From Rufibacter sediminis (GTDB lineage: Bacteria; Bacteroidota; Bacteroidia; Cytophagales; Hymenobacteraceae): a DNA stretch of 64,000 bases. The notes below the pieces were generated by a model, which was not told where the DNA came from, did no database searches, and worked only from the letters and a program-made list of their open reading frames with translations. Position numbers and translations under genes: made by a program. Shown piece by piece: positions 17,131 through 25,332 of the stretch (position 1 is the stretch's first letter; each line of letters starts with the position of its first letter). The DNA lies in NCBI RefSeq assembly GCF_014269285.1, contig NZ_JACOAF010000020.1, forward strand, positions 124,001-188,000, in the 5' to 3' direction.

Positions 17131-17900
17131 AGATTATCAGTTATAACGTAAACGGCATCCGGTCGGCCATCTCTAAAGGCTTTGTGGATTGGGTGAAAGC
17201 AGCCAATCCAGATGTACTGTGCCTGCAGGAAATCAAAGCCGACGAGACCAAGTTTGACAAAGCTCCGTTTGAGGAGATCGGGTATCACGTGTACATCCAT
17301 CCGGCGGTAAAGAAAGGCTACAGCGGCGTGGCCATCCTTTCTAAAAAGGAGCCTAAAAACGTGTGTATCGGCTGCGGCATTGAGCAGTACGACCAGGAGG
17401 GCCGAGTGATCAGGGCGGACTATGACGGCTACTCGGTGTTGAATGTGTACATGCCTTCGGGCTCCAGCGGCGAACATCGGCAGGCCTTCAAGATGGAGTG
17501 GCTCCGCGATTTTCAACAGTACATTCAGGGTTTAAAGGACACCGTGCCCGGTTTAGTTATTTGCGGCGATTACAACATCTGCCACCAGGCCATTGATATC
17601 CACAACCCAAAATCGAACGCCAACAGCTCGGGCTTTCTGCCGGAGGAGCGGAACTGGTTCTCTGGTTTCCTGCAGGACGGCTACATAGATTCGTTCCGGC
17701 ACTTCAACCAGGAGCCACATCAATACACCTGGTGGAGCTATCGGGCCAATGTTCGGGCCAAGAACCTGGGCTGGCGCATTGATTATCTGTTGGTATCTGA
17801 GCATCTGAAACCGTTGATGAAGCGGGCGGCTATTCTGCCCGAAGCCAAACACTCAGACCACTGCCCCATCTTATTGGAGATGCACCCCGTGGAAAACTAA
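17127..17900 (+). CDS. xth: Exodeoxyribonuclease III
   Basis: A 257-residue AP endonuclease and 3'-5' exonuclease of the EEP superfamily, acting in base-excision repair. Visible active-site elements are Asn7 (SYNVNGIRSA), Glu35 (LCLQEIKAD), the YMPSGSSGEHR loop, GDYNICHQAIDIHNPK (catalytic Asp/Asn), WWSYRANVRAKNLGWRIDY, and the terminal HSDHCPI with the catalytic Asp-His. The length is standard. Translation starts within the stop codon of the preceding hypothetical gene. Confidence 0.96.
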   Translation: MKIISYNVNGIRSAISKGFVDWVKAANPDVLCLQEIKADETKFDKAPFEEIGYHVYIHPAVKKGYSGVAILSKKEPKNVCIGCGIEQYDQEGRVIRADYDGYSVLNVYMPSGSSGEHRQAFKMEWLRDFQQYIQGLKDTVPGLVICGDYNICHQAIDIHNPKSNANSSGFLPEERNWFSGFLQDGYIDSFRHFNQEPHQYTWWSYRANVRAKNLGWRIDYLLVSEHLKPLMKRAAILPEAKHSDHCPILLEMHPVEN

Positions 17901-17923
17901 GGTTCCTATTGACAACTTACCAG

Positions 17924-17967
17924 ATGCGTTTTTGGTCTGTTTCCTTTGAAACAGGCTAAAAACGCAT
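17924..17967. repeat. Intergenic palindrome, terminator-like, after xth
   Basis: ATGCGTTTTTGG... pairs with ...CTAAAAACGCAT around CTGTTTCCTTTGAAACAGG, and TTTTTGC follows. The outer six bases ATGCGT/ACGCAT extend the stem beyond the family core. It lies 23 bp after the xth stop codon. Confidence 0.85.
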
Positions 17968-18066
17968 TTTTGCTTTCAGCCCAGTGTGAATATTGGGTAT
18001 CCGTCTTCTTGAGTTACCAACAAGTCCTCTCCAGATCAGTAAGCAGGAACCATTTTCCTGGCTGGT

Positions 18067-18106
18067 CCCGTTTTACACCTGTTTTCAGGAAAATGGGACA
18101 AAAACC
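18067..18106. repeat. Degenerate intergenic palindrome
   Basis: CCCGTTTTACACCTG and ATGGGACAAAAACC flank TTTTCAGGAAAA. It lies in the 358-bp gap between xth and the DUF4175 gene. Apart from the two palindromes and an implausible 80-codon frame, that gap shows nothing. Confidence 0.65.
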
Positions 18107-18258
18107 GCTGGCTATGTTCCCAAATCAGAGAATTAACAATAAATTAGGCAGCAAAAGAGTTAATACTCTGCTGATTAAATACGTATGATAGTAAACGGAA
18201 ACGGCTGGTACTTTCAGAAAAACTCCTACCGTTTCGGGCTTCTCTAATCTTTTTCTCT

Positions 18259-21200
18259 ATGCGGGCTGCCGGTTCTTTAGATACAGTTTTACAGCAGCTT
18301 CAGGCGTTCAAGCGCAAATTCTACCTGAACCTGCTTTTCAAAGGCGCTTTACTCACGTTGGGGCTGGTGCTTTCTTCTTATCTGCTTATCACGGTGCTGG
18401 AATATTTCTTCTATTTTCAGCCGGAGGTGCGCGCTTTCCTGTTCTTCTCGTTTCTCGCCATTAGTGCTTTTGCCGTTGTCCGGTGGCTCTGGACGCCCAT
18501 TATGGCGCTGACCAACCTGAAGAAGCTCCTCACCGATGAGCAGGCCGCCCAACAGGTTTCGCACTATTTCCCCGAGATTCAGGACCACCTACTCAACCTT
18601 CTCCAGTTGAAGAATGTGGCGTTGAACAATGATCTGGTGGCCGCCAGCGTGGAGCAGCGCTCCGAGGAATTGGTAGGCTACCGTTTCCCGGAACGCATCA
18701 AATTCACCCAAAACCGATCGTATTTCAAATACCTGCTCTTGCCGCTGACCTTGGTGCTGGTGCTGGCCTTTATTTATCCGGCTTTGTTTGTGCAGGGCAC
18801 GGAGCGCATCATCCATTTCAAGCGCCACTACACGCCCAAAGCTCCTTTTCAGTTCGTAATTCAGAACCCTTCCTTGCAGGCTTTCAAGGGCGAGAACTTT
18901 CAGCTGAAGGTGAACATTGAAGGAAATTCGGTGCCGGAGGAGGTTTCCCTGGTGATTGACGGACGCCAGATGCCATTGAAGAAGCTGAAGGACCAGACGT
19001 ACGTCTATGAATTTGAGCAGGTGCAGGAGCCCGTGGACTTCCAGTTAACCGGCGCGGGGTTCTTTTCGGAGGAAAACCACCTGAATGTAGTCGCCCGGCC
19101 GATGCTCCGTCAGTTGAGGGCAGAACTGAGATACCCGGCCTACACCAAACGTCCCGCTGAAACACTGGACAATACCGGTGATTTGACCATCCCTGAAGGC
19201 ACGCAGGTAACCTGGCGCCTCGCCGCTGAGAACGCCGATTCACTTTGGCTCCAGTTTGATGCACCGGCTCAGAAAGTAAAAGCCCATACGCGTGATGAGG
19301 AATATGTGGTGAGCAAATCGTTCATGCAGAGCCAGCACTACAGCATGCACCTTAAGAATCGCTATTCAGAGAACAAAGAACAGATCTCGCACCAGATTAC
19401 CGTCATCCCAGACCGCAACCCTGAGATTACCATGGAGCAGTTCCGCGACTCGGTGCTGTACTCCTATTTAGTGGTGGGGGGGACCATTTCTGATGATTAC
19501 GGCTTCAGCAATCTTTCCCTGCATTACCGCGTGCTCAGAGGAAACAAGGCCGCCACGAACTACAGAGCCGTTTCTATTCCGTTCAGCGGTTCTCTGGCCA
19601 CGCAATCGTATTTCCGCCAATTGAATCTAAAACCGCTCAACCTGCAGCCCGGCGACAGACTGGAATACTATGTGCAGGTCACCGACAACGACCAAGTGCC
19701 GCAGCCGAAGAGTGCCCGCACGTCTACGTTCATCTTCAAGTACCCAGACCCGTCTGAAGTGCAGAAATCCATTGAGGAGTCATCGCAGCAGGTACAGTCC
19801 CAGATGAAGTCTTCGCTTACCAAGGCCGAGGAACTGAAGAAATCCCTGGAGCAGAACGAGGAGAAGACCAAACTAAAGAAAGAACTGTCGTACCAAGACA
19901 AGAAAGCCCTACAGGAACTCGCCGATAAGAAGAAAGCTTTGCAGGAAGAGTTGGCTCAGTTGCAGAAGATGAACGAGCAGTTGAACCAGCAGCAGGAGCG
20001 TTTCTCGCCTCAAAACGAGAAACTAGCCGAAAAACGCGACCAGCTCAAAAAGATGATGGACCAACTGCTGGACGATGAGACCAAGAAGCTCTATGAGCAA
20101 CTGGAGAAACTCCTGCAACAGAAACAGCCCAACCCCGCCCAAATTCAGCCGCTCTTGGACAAACTCAACAACAAAGAAGAGAACCTGCAGAAAGAGCTGG
20201 ACCGCTTGCTGGAGATGTTCAAACAGCTACAGGTTGAGCAGAAGCTGGACAATGCCCAGCAGAAGCTAGATGACCTTGCCAAGAAGCAGGAAGATCTCGC
20301 CAACAAAACGGGTGAGCAAAACAACAAGCCTGATCAAGGTCTGCAGCAGGAACAAAAGCAGCTGCAAGAGGAATTCAAGCAGATGCAGGAAGAACTCAAG
20401 GAGGCCGAGAAGATGAACGAGCAATTGGAGAATCCTGAGGACATCCCTGACACTGACAAGATGGAGGAGCAGATTGAGCAGGAGCAGGAGAACGCCCAGG
20501 AGTCTATGCAGAAAGGTCAGAACAAGAAAGCGAGCCAGTCGCAGAAATCGGCGGCTCAGAAGATGAAGCAGATGGCGCAGCAAATGCAGAGCCAGGAAAT
20601 GGAAAGCGATTCGCAGCAGGCGCAGCAGAACCTGGATCACCTGCGCGATATTCTGGAGAACCTGGTCACGCTGTCCTTTGATCAGGAAAAGCTCATGAAA
20701 GACTTCCGCAACGTGCAGCAGAGCGACCCTCGGTTCATCGGTCTGGCCCAGCAGCAGATCAAATTATCTGATGATGCCAAGATCATTGAAGACAGCCTGC
20801 TCTCGCTGGCCAAACGCGTGCCGCAGATTCAATCGTTTGTAACCCGGGAAGTAGGGGCCATGGAAGGCGAGATGCAGAACAGTTCTGAAGCCATTAAAGA
20901 CCGCAACCTGCCCAAAACCGGCCAGCACCAGCAACTGGCCATGACTTCCATGAATAACCTGGCTCTCATGTTGAGCGATGTGCAGAAGCAGATGCAGCAA
21001 GCCATGATGGCCATGCAGCAGGCGGGTCCGGGCAAGAAGAAAGGCAAAGGCAAGAACGGGAAGAACCAGCCGGGGGCCCTGGGGCAGATGCAGCAGCAGC
21101 TGAATGAGCAGATCCAGCAACTGCAGCAGAGCGGCAAAAGCGGCCAGCAATTGTCTGAACAACTCGCCCGCTTGGCGGCTCAACAGGAAATGCTGCGCAA

Positions 21201-21579
21201 CGCCATGAAAGATCTGGCGCCAGCGCCTACCCAGCCTGGGGGCAAAGAAGGAGGGGAGAAACTCAGTAATTTGGGCAAGCTCATGGAACAAACCGAAACT
21301 GATCTCGTTAATAAACGTCTTACAGAGCAGACCATGATGCGGCAGAAAGAGATTTTGACTCGTTTGCTGCAGGCTGAGAAAGCCGCCAATGAACGTGATC
21401 TGGACGAGAAACGGGAAGCCAATACCGCCAAGGAATTGCCCGCCCGCATCCCGCCATCGCTTCAAAAGTACCAGGAACGGCAGAAACAGCAGACAGAAAC
21501 GCTCCGTCAGAACCTACCTGCTTTAACACCTTATTATAAAAAGCAAGTAGATGCTTATTTTAAGCAATTAGGTTATTAG
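18259..21579 (+). CDS. DUF4175 family giant coiled-coil membrane protein
   Basis: A 1106-residue protein. Two membrane helices lie near residues 25-45 and 52-75 and a third near 157-180, matching the DUF4175 N-terminus. A periplasmic beta-rich region with Ig-like repeats (about 190-490) follows. After it comes a very long Glu/Gln/Lys-rich coiled coil (about 495-760), further helical segments, and low-complexity stretches such as QQAGPGKKKGKGKNGK (about 920-935). Proteins of this kind are common in Bacteroidota, but no biochemical role is established that I know of. The ATG at 18259 places the first membrane helix correctly. It is followed 33 bp downstream by the RsbW-like/ybeY/mnmG run. Confidence 0.85.
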   Translation: MRAAGSLDTVLQQLQAFKRKFYLNLLFKGALLTLGLVLSSYLLITVLEYFFYFQPEVRAFLFFSFLAISAFAVVRWLWTPIMALTNLKKLLTDEQAAQQVSHYFPEIQDHLLNLLQLKNVALNNDLVAASVEQRSEELVGYRFPERIKFTQNRSYFKYLLLPLTLVLVLAFIYPALFVQGTERIIHFKRHYTPKAPFQFVIQNPSLQAFKGENFQLKVNIEGNSVPEEVSLVIDGRQMPLKKLKDQTYVYEFEQVQEPVDFQLTGAGFFSEENHLNVVARPMLRQLRAELRYPAYTKRPAETLDNTGDLTIPEGTQVTWRLAAENADSLWLQFDAPAQKVKAHTRDEEYVVSKSFMQSQHYSMHLKNRYSENKEQISHQITVIPDRNPEITMEQFRDSVLYSYLVVGGTISDDYGFSNLSLHYRVLRGNKAATNYRAVSIPFSGSLATQSYFRQLNLKPLNLQPGDRLEYYVQVTDNDQVPQPKSARTSTFIFKYPDPSEVQKSIEESSQQVQSQMKSSLTKAEELKKSLEQNEEKTKLKKELSYQDKKALQELADKKKALQEELAQLQKMNEQLNQQQERFSPQNEKLAEKRDQLKKMMDQLLDDETKKLYEQLEKLLQQKQPNPAQIQPLLDKLNNKEENLQKELDRLLEMFKQLQVEQKLDNAQQKLDDLAKKQEDLANKTGEQNNKPDQGLQQEQKQLQEEFKQMQEELKEAEKMNEQLENPEDIPDTDKMEEQIEQEQENAQESMQKGQNKKASQSQKSAAQKMKQMAQQMQSQEMESDSQQAQQNLDHLRDILENLVTLSFDQEKLMKDFRNVQQSDPRFIGLAQQQIKLSDDAKIIEDSLLSLAKRVPQIQSFVTREVGAMEGEMQNSSEAIKDRNLPKTGQHQQLAMTSMNNLALMLSDVQKQMQQAMMAMQQAGPGKKKGKGKNGKNQPGALGQMQQQLNEQIQQLQQSGKSGQQLSEQLARLAAQQEMLRNAMKDLAPAPTQPGGKEGGEKLSNLGKLMEQTETDLVNKRLTEQTMMRQKEILTRLLQAEKAANERDLDEKREANTAKELPARIPPSLQKYQERQKQQTETLRQNLPALTPYYKKQVDAYFKQLGY

Positions 21580-21612
21580 ATTTGCAGACATTTCAGATAT
21601 AGTACACATATT

Positions 21613-22032
21613 ATGAATCAAGTAAAAATTCAGATTCCTTCTATCATTGAGAATATCCGCATCGTGGAGAGCTTCATTGACAACTCCCGGGAGAAGTTTC
21701 AGATTGAGGATGACATCTATGGTAATATCATGGTTGCCGTAACGGAATCTGTGAACAACGCCATCAGACACGGTAACAAGTTTGATAAAGATAAGAACGT
21801 CTATCTTTCTCTTTTCGTGGAGCCCAACCAACTGCGGTTTGAAGTACAGGACGAAGGAAACGGATTTGACCCTGAGACTTTATCTGACCCTACTGCCCCA
21901 GAGAATCTGGAGAACCCCGGCGGCAGAGGTATCTTCTTAATGCGAAACCTCTGCGACGATGTTTCATTCAGCAATGACGGCCGCACCGTTTCTTTAACTT
22001 TCAATATTGAGAATGCAGGAACTACCCATTGA
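21613..22032 (+). CDS. RsbW-like ATP-binding protein (anti-sigma/kinase fold)
   Basis: A 139-residue stand-alone HATPase_c_2 domain like RsbW/SpoIIAB serine kinases and anti-sigma factors. The N-box is VTESVNNAIRHGNK (about residues 43-56), the G1 box is DEGNGFDPETL (about 81-91), and the G2 box is NPGGRGIFLMRNLCDDV (about 101-117). Such proteins phosphorylate anti-anti-sigma (STAS) partners or feed two-component-like switches. No STAS, PP2C or sigma-B-like gene lies in the window, so the partner is unknown. Its last 20 bases overlap the start of ybeY. A TAGATTTG box at 21577-21584 fits the -7 consensus, but a -33 TTG is missing. Confidence 0.9.
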   Translation: MNQVKIQIPSIIENIRIVESFIDNSREKFQIEDDIYGNIMVAVTESVNNAIRHGNKFDKDKNVYLSLFVEPNQLRFEVQDEGNGFDPETLSDPTAPENLENPGGRGIFLMRNLCDDVSFSNDGRTVSLTFNIENAGTTH

Positions 22033-22444
22033 GTTCTTTACCGAAGAGGTAGAATTTGAGGTTAAAAACGAAGAGAAGGTCAAAACGTGGCTTTCAGAAA
22101 TTATTTCGAAATATTCCTTCGAACTAGAATCTTTGAACTACATTTTTTGTTCCGATGAATATCTTCATCAAATGAATGTAGAATACCTCGAGCATGATAC
22201 GCTCACTGATGTCATCACCTTTGATAATTCCGACTTTGAAGGAGTTATTGAAGGTGATGTTTTCATTAGTATAGACCGTATTGTGGACAATGCCGCTACT
22301 TTCAACATATCCCCAGAAGAGGAGCTCCACCGGGTCATGGCCCATGGCTTGCTCCACTTACTCGGTTTTGATGATAAGACTCCTGAAAAGAAGGAGTTAA
22401 TGCGTTCCAAGGAAAATGAGTGTTTAGATCTCCTAAAGTTGTAA
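22013..22444 (+). CDS. ybeY: Endoribonuclease YbeY (rRNA maturation)
   Basis: A 143-residue YbeY homologue, a metal-dependent endoribonuclease needed for 16S rRNA 3' end maturation and ribosome quality control. I start at the ATG at 22013 rather than the TTG two codons earlier. The catalytic block is MAHGLLHLLGFDD, with His111 and His115 as zinc ligands. The third ligand, usually His in the HGxLHLxGxDH motif, is Asp121 here, a pattern I associate with Bacteroidota YbeY proteins. The YLEHDTLTDVITF strand (about 58-70) is the other hallmark. It overlaps the RsbW-like gene by 20 bp, so translation is likely coupled. Confidence 0.94.
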   Translation: MQELPIEFFTEEVEFEVKNEEKVKTWLSEIISKYSFELESLNYIFCSDEYLHQMNVEYLEHDTLTDVITFDNSDFEGVIEGDVFISIDRIVDNAATFNISPEEELHRVMAHGLLHLLGFDDKTPEKKELMRSKENECLDLLKL

Positions 22445-22480
22445 ACACCTCTTTCTGTAGTTTTCCTCACTTATCAACAA

Positions 22481-22496
22481 TGTTTCACGTGAAACA
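22481..22496. promoter_or_regulatory. parS centromere site (ParB binding)
   Basis: TGTTTCACGTGAAACA is a perfect 16-bp palindrome identical to the canonical bacterial parS sequence bound by ParB/Spo0J, which nucleates chromosome partition complexes near the origin. It lies in the 69-bp gap between ybeY and mnmG. TTATCAACA (22471-22479), one base off the DnaA box consensus, sits directly in front of it. No parA or parB gene is in the window. Confidence 0.93.
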
Positions 22497-22513
22497 TCAC
22501 ACTAATCCACACT

Positions 22514-24376
22514 ATGTTCACAAGTTATGATGTAATAGTAGTTGGGGCGGGACATGCCGGGTGCGAAGCTGCACATGCGGCCGCCACCATGGGGTCGAAG
22601 GTATTACTCGTAACCATGAACATGAACACCATTGCCCAAATGTCTTGCAACCCAGCTATGGGCGGCGTGGCCAAAGGCCAAATTGTAAGAGAAGTTGACG
22701 CCCTAGGCGGTATGAGCGGAATCATCACGGATAAGACCATGATCCAGTTCCGGATGCTGAACATGTCAAAGGGACCAGCCATGTGGAGCCCTCGGGCCCA
22801 GAGTGACCGCATGCGCTTTGCCGAGGAATGGAGAATGGCTCTGGAGCAAACGCCCAACATTGATTTCTGGCAGGAGATGGTCTCCGAGATCCTGGTAGAA
22901 GATGGCCAGGCAGTAGGGGTGAAAACCAGTTTGGGCATTGAGATCAAAGCCAAAGCTGTGGTGTTAACCAACGGTACGTTCCTGAACGGCATCATCCATA
23001 TTGGGGAGAAAAAATTAGGCGGCGGCAGAGCCGCCGAAAAATCAGCGAAAGGCATTACGGAGCAGTTAGTCTCTTTAGGGTTTGAAGCCGGCCGCATGAA
23101 AACCGGAACGCCTCCGCGCGTAGACGGCCGCAGCCTGAACTATGACGTGATGGAAGAGCAGAAAGGCGATGAGAATCCGTCTAAGTTCTCCTACACTGAT
23201 ACGCCGGCGCTTACGAATCAGCGGAGCTGCTACATTACGTACACCAACTCCAAAGTTCACGAGATACTGAAAACCGGGTTTGAGAAATCGCCCATGTTCC
23301 AGGGAAGAATTCAAGGTTTGGGTCCGCGTTACTGCCCATCCATTGAAGACAAGATCAACCGCTTCGCGGATCGTGACCGGCACCAGATCTTCGTGGAACC
23401 GGAAGGATGGAGCACTGTGGAAGTGTACGTGAACGGTTTCTCCAGTTCCTTGCCCGAAGATGTGCAGTTGAAAGCGCTGCGTGAAATCCCAGGATTTGAG
23501 AACGCGAAGATGTTCCGGCCGGGCTACGCCATTGAATATGACTTCTTCCCGCCTACCCAATTGAACCTGACCTTGGAGACGAAGTTGGTGGATAACCTCT
23601 ACTTCGCAGGACAGATTAACGGTACTACCGGATATGAGGAAGCGGCCTGCCAAGGCCTTATGGCGGGAATTAACGCCCATAATAAGGTGCATAACTTAGA
23701 ACCGTTCGTCTTGAAAAGATCAGAGGCGTACATAGGTGTTTTGATCGATGATCTGGTAAACAAGGGTACAAACGAGCCGTACCGCATGTTCACCTCGCGC
23801 GCCGAACACCGCATCTTGCTGCGCCAGGACAACGCCGATCTTCGCCTGACGGAGAAAGGCTATCAACTGGGGCTTGCCTCGGAAGAACGTCTGCAAAAGG
23901 TGAACCGCAAGAAGCAGGAGACGCAGGAAGTCTTGACTTATCTGCAGCAAAAAGGAATTGAGCCGGAAGAAGTGAACGCCATGCTGCTTTCACTTGACTC
24001 CGCACCCATCAGCGAAAGAGCCAAAGCGGGTAATTTATTGAAGCGCCCCAACGTGGAACTGGAGCATCTGCTGGAATCATCCGAGAGCCTGAAACTGTAC
24101 TTGAGCAAATATTTACCCGATAGCTTGGAGCAGGCGGTTATTCTTCTGAAATATGCGAGCTATATTGAGAAAGAAAATCAAATGGCCTCCAAAATGGAGG
24201 AACTGGAAAACTACCGCATCAAAGACCGGCTGGACTACAAAGCCATTACCGCGCTCTCAAATGAGGCCCGCGAGAAGCTTTTCAAAATCCAGCCAGAAAC
24301 CTTAGGACAAGCATCGCGCATCAGTGGCGTATCTCCCGCAGATATCTCCATCCTGATGGTATATTTAGGAAAATAG
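22514..24376 (+). CDS. mnmG: tRNA uridine-5-carboxymethylaminomethyl modification enzyme MnmG
   Basis: A 620-residue FAD-dependent enzyme that, with MnmE, modifies the wobble uridine of several tRNAs. The FAD-binding [12 protein letters not shown] motif lies near residues 8-19. The family signatures [21 protein letters not shown] (about 46-66), [14 protein letters not shown] (about 192-205) and [18 protein letters not shown] (about 360-377) are all present, and the C-terminal helical GidA-associated domain closes with [17 protein letters not shown]. The length is standard. mnmG (gidA) is often close to the replication origin, which fits the parS site in front of it. The methyltransferase gene starts 1 bp after its stop, indicating an operon. 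Confidence 0.97.
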   Translation: MFTSYDVIVVGAGHAGCEAAHAAATMGSKVLLVTMNMNTIAQMSCNPAMGGVAKGQIVREVDALGGMSGIITDKTMIQFRMLNMSKGPAMWSPRAQSDRMRFAEEWRMALEQTPNIDFWQEMVSEILVEDGQAVGVKTSLGIEIKAKAVVLTNGTFLNGIIHIGEKKLGGGRAAEKSAKGITEQLVSLGFEAGRMKTGTPPRVDGRSLNYDVMEEQKGDENPSKFSYTDTPALTNQRSCYITYTNSKVHEILKTGFEKSPMFQGRIQGLGPRYCPSIEDKINRFADRDRHQIFVEPEGWSTVEVYVNGFSSSLPEDVQLKALREIPGFENAKMFRPGYAIEYDFFPPTQLNLTLETKLVDNLYFAGQINGTTGYEEAACQGLMAGINAHNKVHNLEPFVLKRSEAYIGVLIDDLVNKGTNEPYRMFTSRAEHRILLRQDNADLRLTEKGYQLGLASEERLQKVNRKKQETQEVLTYLQQKGIEPEEVNAMLLSLDSAPISERAKAGNLLKRPNVELEHLLESSESLKLYLSKYLPDSLEQAVILLKYASYIEKENQMASKMEELENYRIKDRLDYKAITALSNEAREKLFKIQPETLGQASRISGVSPADISILMVYLGK

Positions 24377-24377
24377 A

Positions 24378-25265
24378 ATGAGCTACGAACGGCTAGACCA
24401 TTGCCCCATTTGTTCCAAAACAGAGTTTAAGAATTTTCTAGTAGTACAAGACAAGAGCGTCAGCCAGGAGAGTTTCGTGATTGTGCAGTGCCTCAATTGC
24501 CAGCTCAAATTCACGAACCCGCGTCCGCCCGAAGAAAGCATAGGTCCATATTATGCCTCCGAGGAGTACATCTCGCATTCAGACACCAGCAAAGGTTTGC
24601 TGAATAAAACCTATCGGTTGGTCCGCTCCATGGCCGTCAAAAACAAAGTGGAATTGGTCAACCGCCTAGGAAATAAAGGAAAGATTCTGGATTACGGTTG
24701 TGGCGTGGGATACTTTCTGCAGGCCTGCCAGAAACAAGGCTGGCAAGTAGAAGGAGTGGAGCCCAATGAAACGGCCAGCAGACAAACCGAGGAGAAAATA
24801 GGGAAGCCCCTGTTTCAGGGTTCTTTAGAGAATTTGGGCCAGGAAACGTTTGAAGTGGTGACCATGTGGCACGTGCTGGAGCACATCCATCAGTTGAACG
24901 AAACATTGAAAGCTCTGGTGAACGCTACTAAAAAAGGAGGTCACCTGGTCATCGCCGTCCCGAACGCAGATTCTTATGACGCGAAGAAATATGGGGCAGA
25001 CTGGGCTGCTTACGATGTGCCTCGGCATCTGTACCACTTCAACAAAGCCAGCATGCAGAAACTTCTCCGGAAGCACAAGCTGGACCTGAAGGAGGTGCTG
25101 CCCATGAAGTGGGATTCCTATTACGTGAGCATCCTAAGCGAAAAATACAAGCACGGACAAACCAAGATGCTGGACTCGTTCTTCACCGGTTTCAGGTCTA
25201 ACCTGCACGGGGCCAAGAATGGCAATTCGTACTCCAGCCAAATCTTCATTGCCCAGAAAAAATAA
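24378..25265 (+). CDS. Class I SAM-dependent methyltransferase with N-terminal zinc ribbon
   Basis: A 295-residue protein. The N-terminal CPICSK...CLNCQLKFTNPRP block (about residues 8-50) is a four-cysteine zinc-ribbon typical of methyltransferases acting on sugars or small metabolites. The Rossmann methyltransferase core contains motif I ILDYGCGVGYFL (about 95-106), followed by VEGVEPNETA and the WHVLEHI motif (about 161-167). DVPRHLYHFNKASM is the usual acceptor-side block. The substrate is unknown. It is directly attached to mnmG (1-bp gap) and followed by a terminator. Confidence 0.88.
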   Translation: MSYERLDHCPICSKTEFKNFLVVQDKSVSQESFVIVQCLNCQLKFTNPRPPEESIGPYYASEEYISHSDTSKGLLNKTYRLVRSMAVKNKVELVNRLGNKGKILDYGCGVGYFLQACQKQGWQVEGVEPNETASRQTEEKIGKPLFQGSLENLGQETFEVVTMWHVLEHIHQLNETLKALVNATKKGGHLVIAVPNADSYDAKKYGADWAAYDVPRHLYHFNKASMQKLLRKHKLDLKEVLPMKWDSYYVSILSEKYKHGQTKMLDSFFTGFRSNLHGAKNGNSYSSQIFIAQKK

Positions 25266-25282
25266 CCACATACACTAAGAAT

Positions 25283-25314
25283 AATGACCTTGCAGTTCAC
25301 ACTGTAAGGTCATT
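25283..25314 (+). terminator. Terminator after the mnmG-methyltransferase unit
   Basis: AATGACCTTGCAGT pairs with ACTGTAAGGTCATT (one G-T pair), and a T-rich tract follows. It lies 17 bp after the methyltransferase stop codon. Confidence 0.75.
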
Positions 25315-25332
25315 TCCATTTTAAAGCCAAAA

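Noticed and set aside
17946-18188. Plus-strand open frame of 80 codons after xth
   Set aside because: It starts inside one palindromic element and contains another. The composition is unlike the neighbouring genes.
20764-21465. Antisense open frame (233 codons) inside the DUF4175 gene
   Set aside because: Leu/His-rich mirror of the Gln/Lys-rich coiled coil, not an independent gene.
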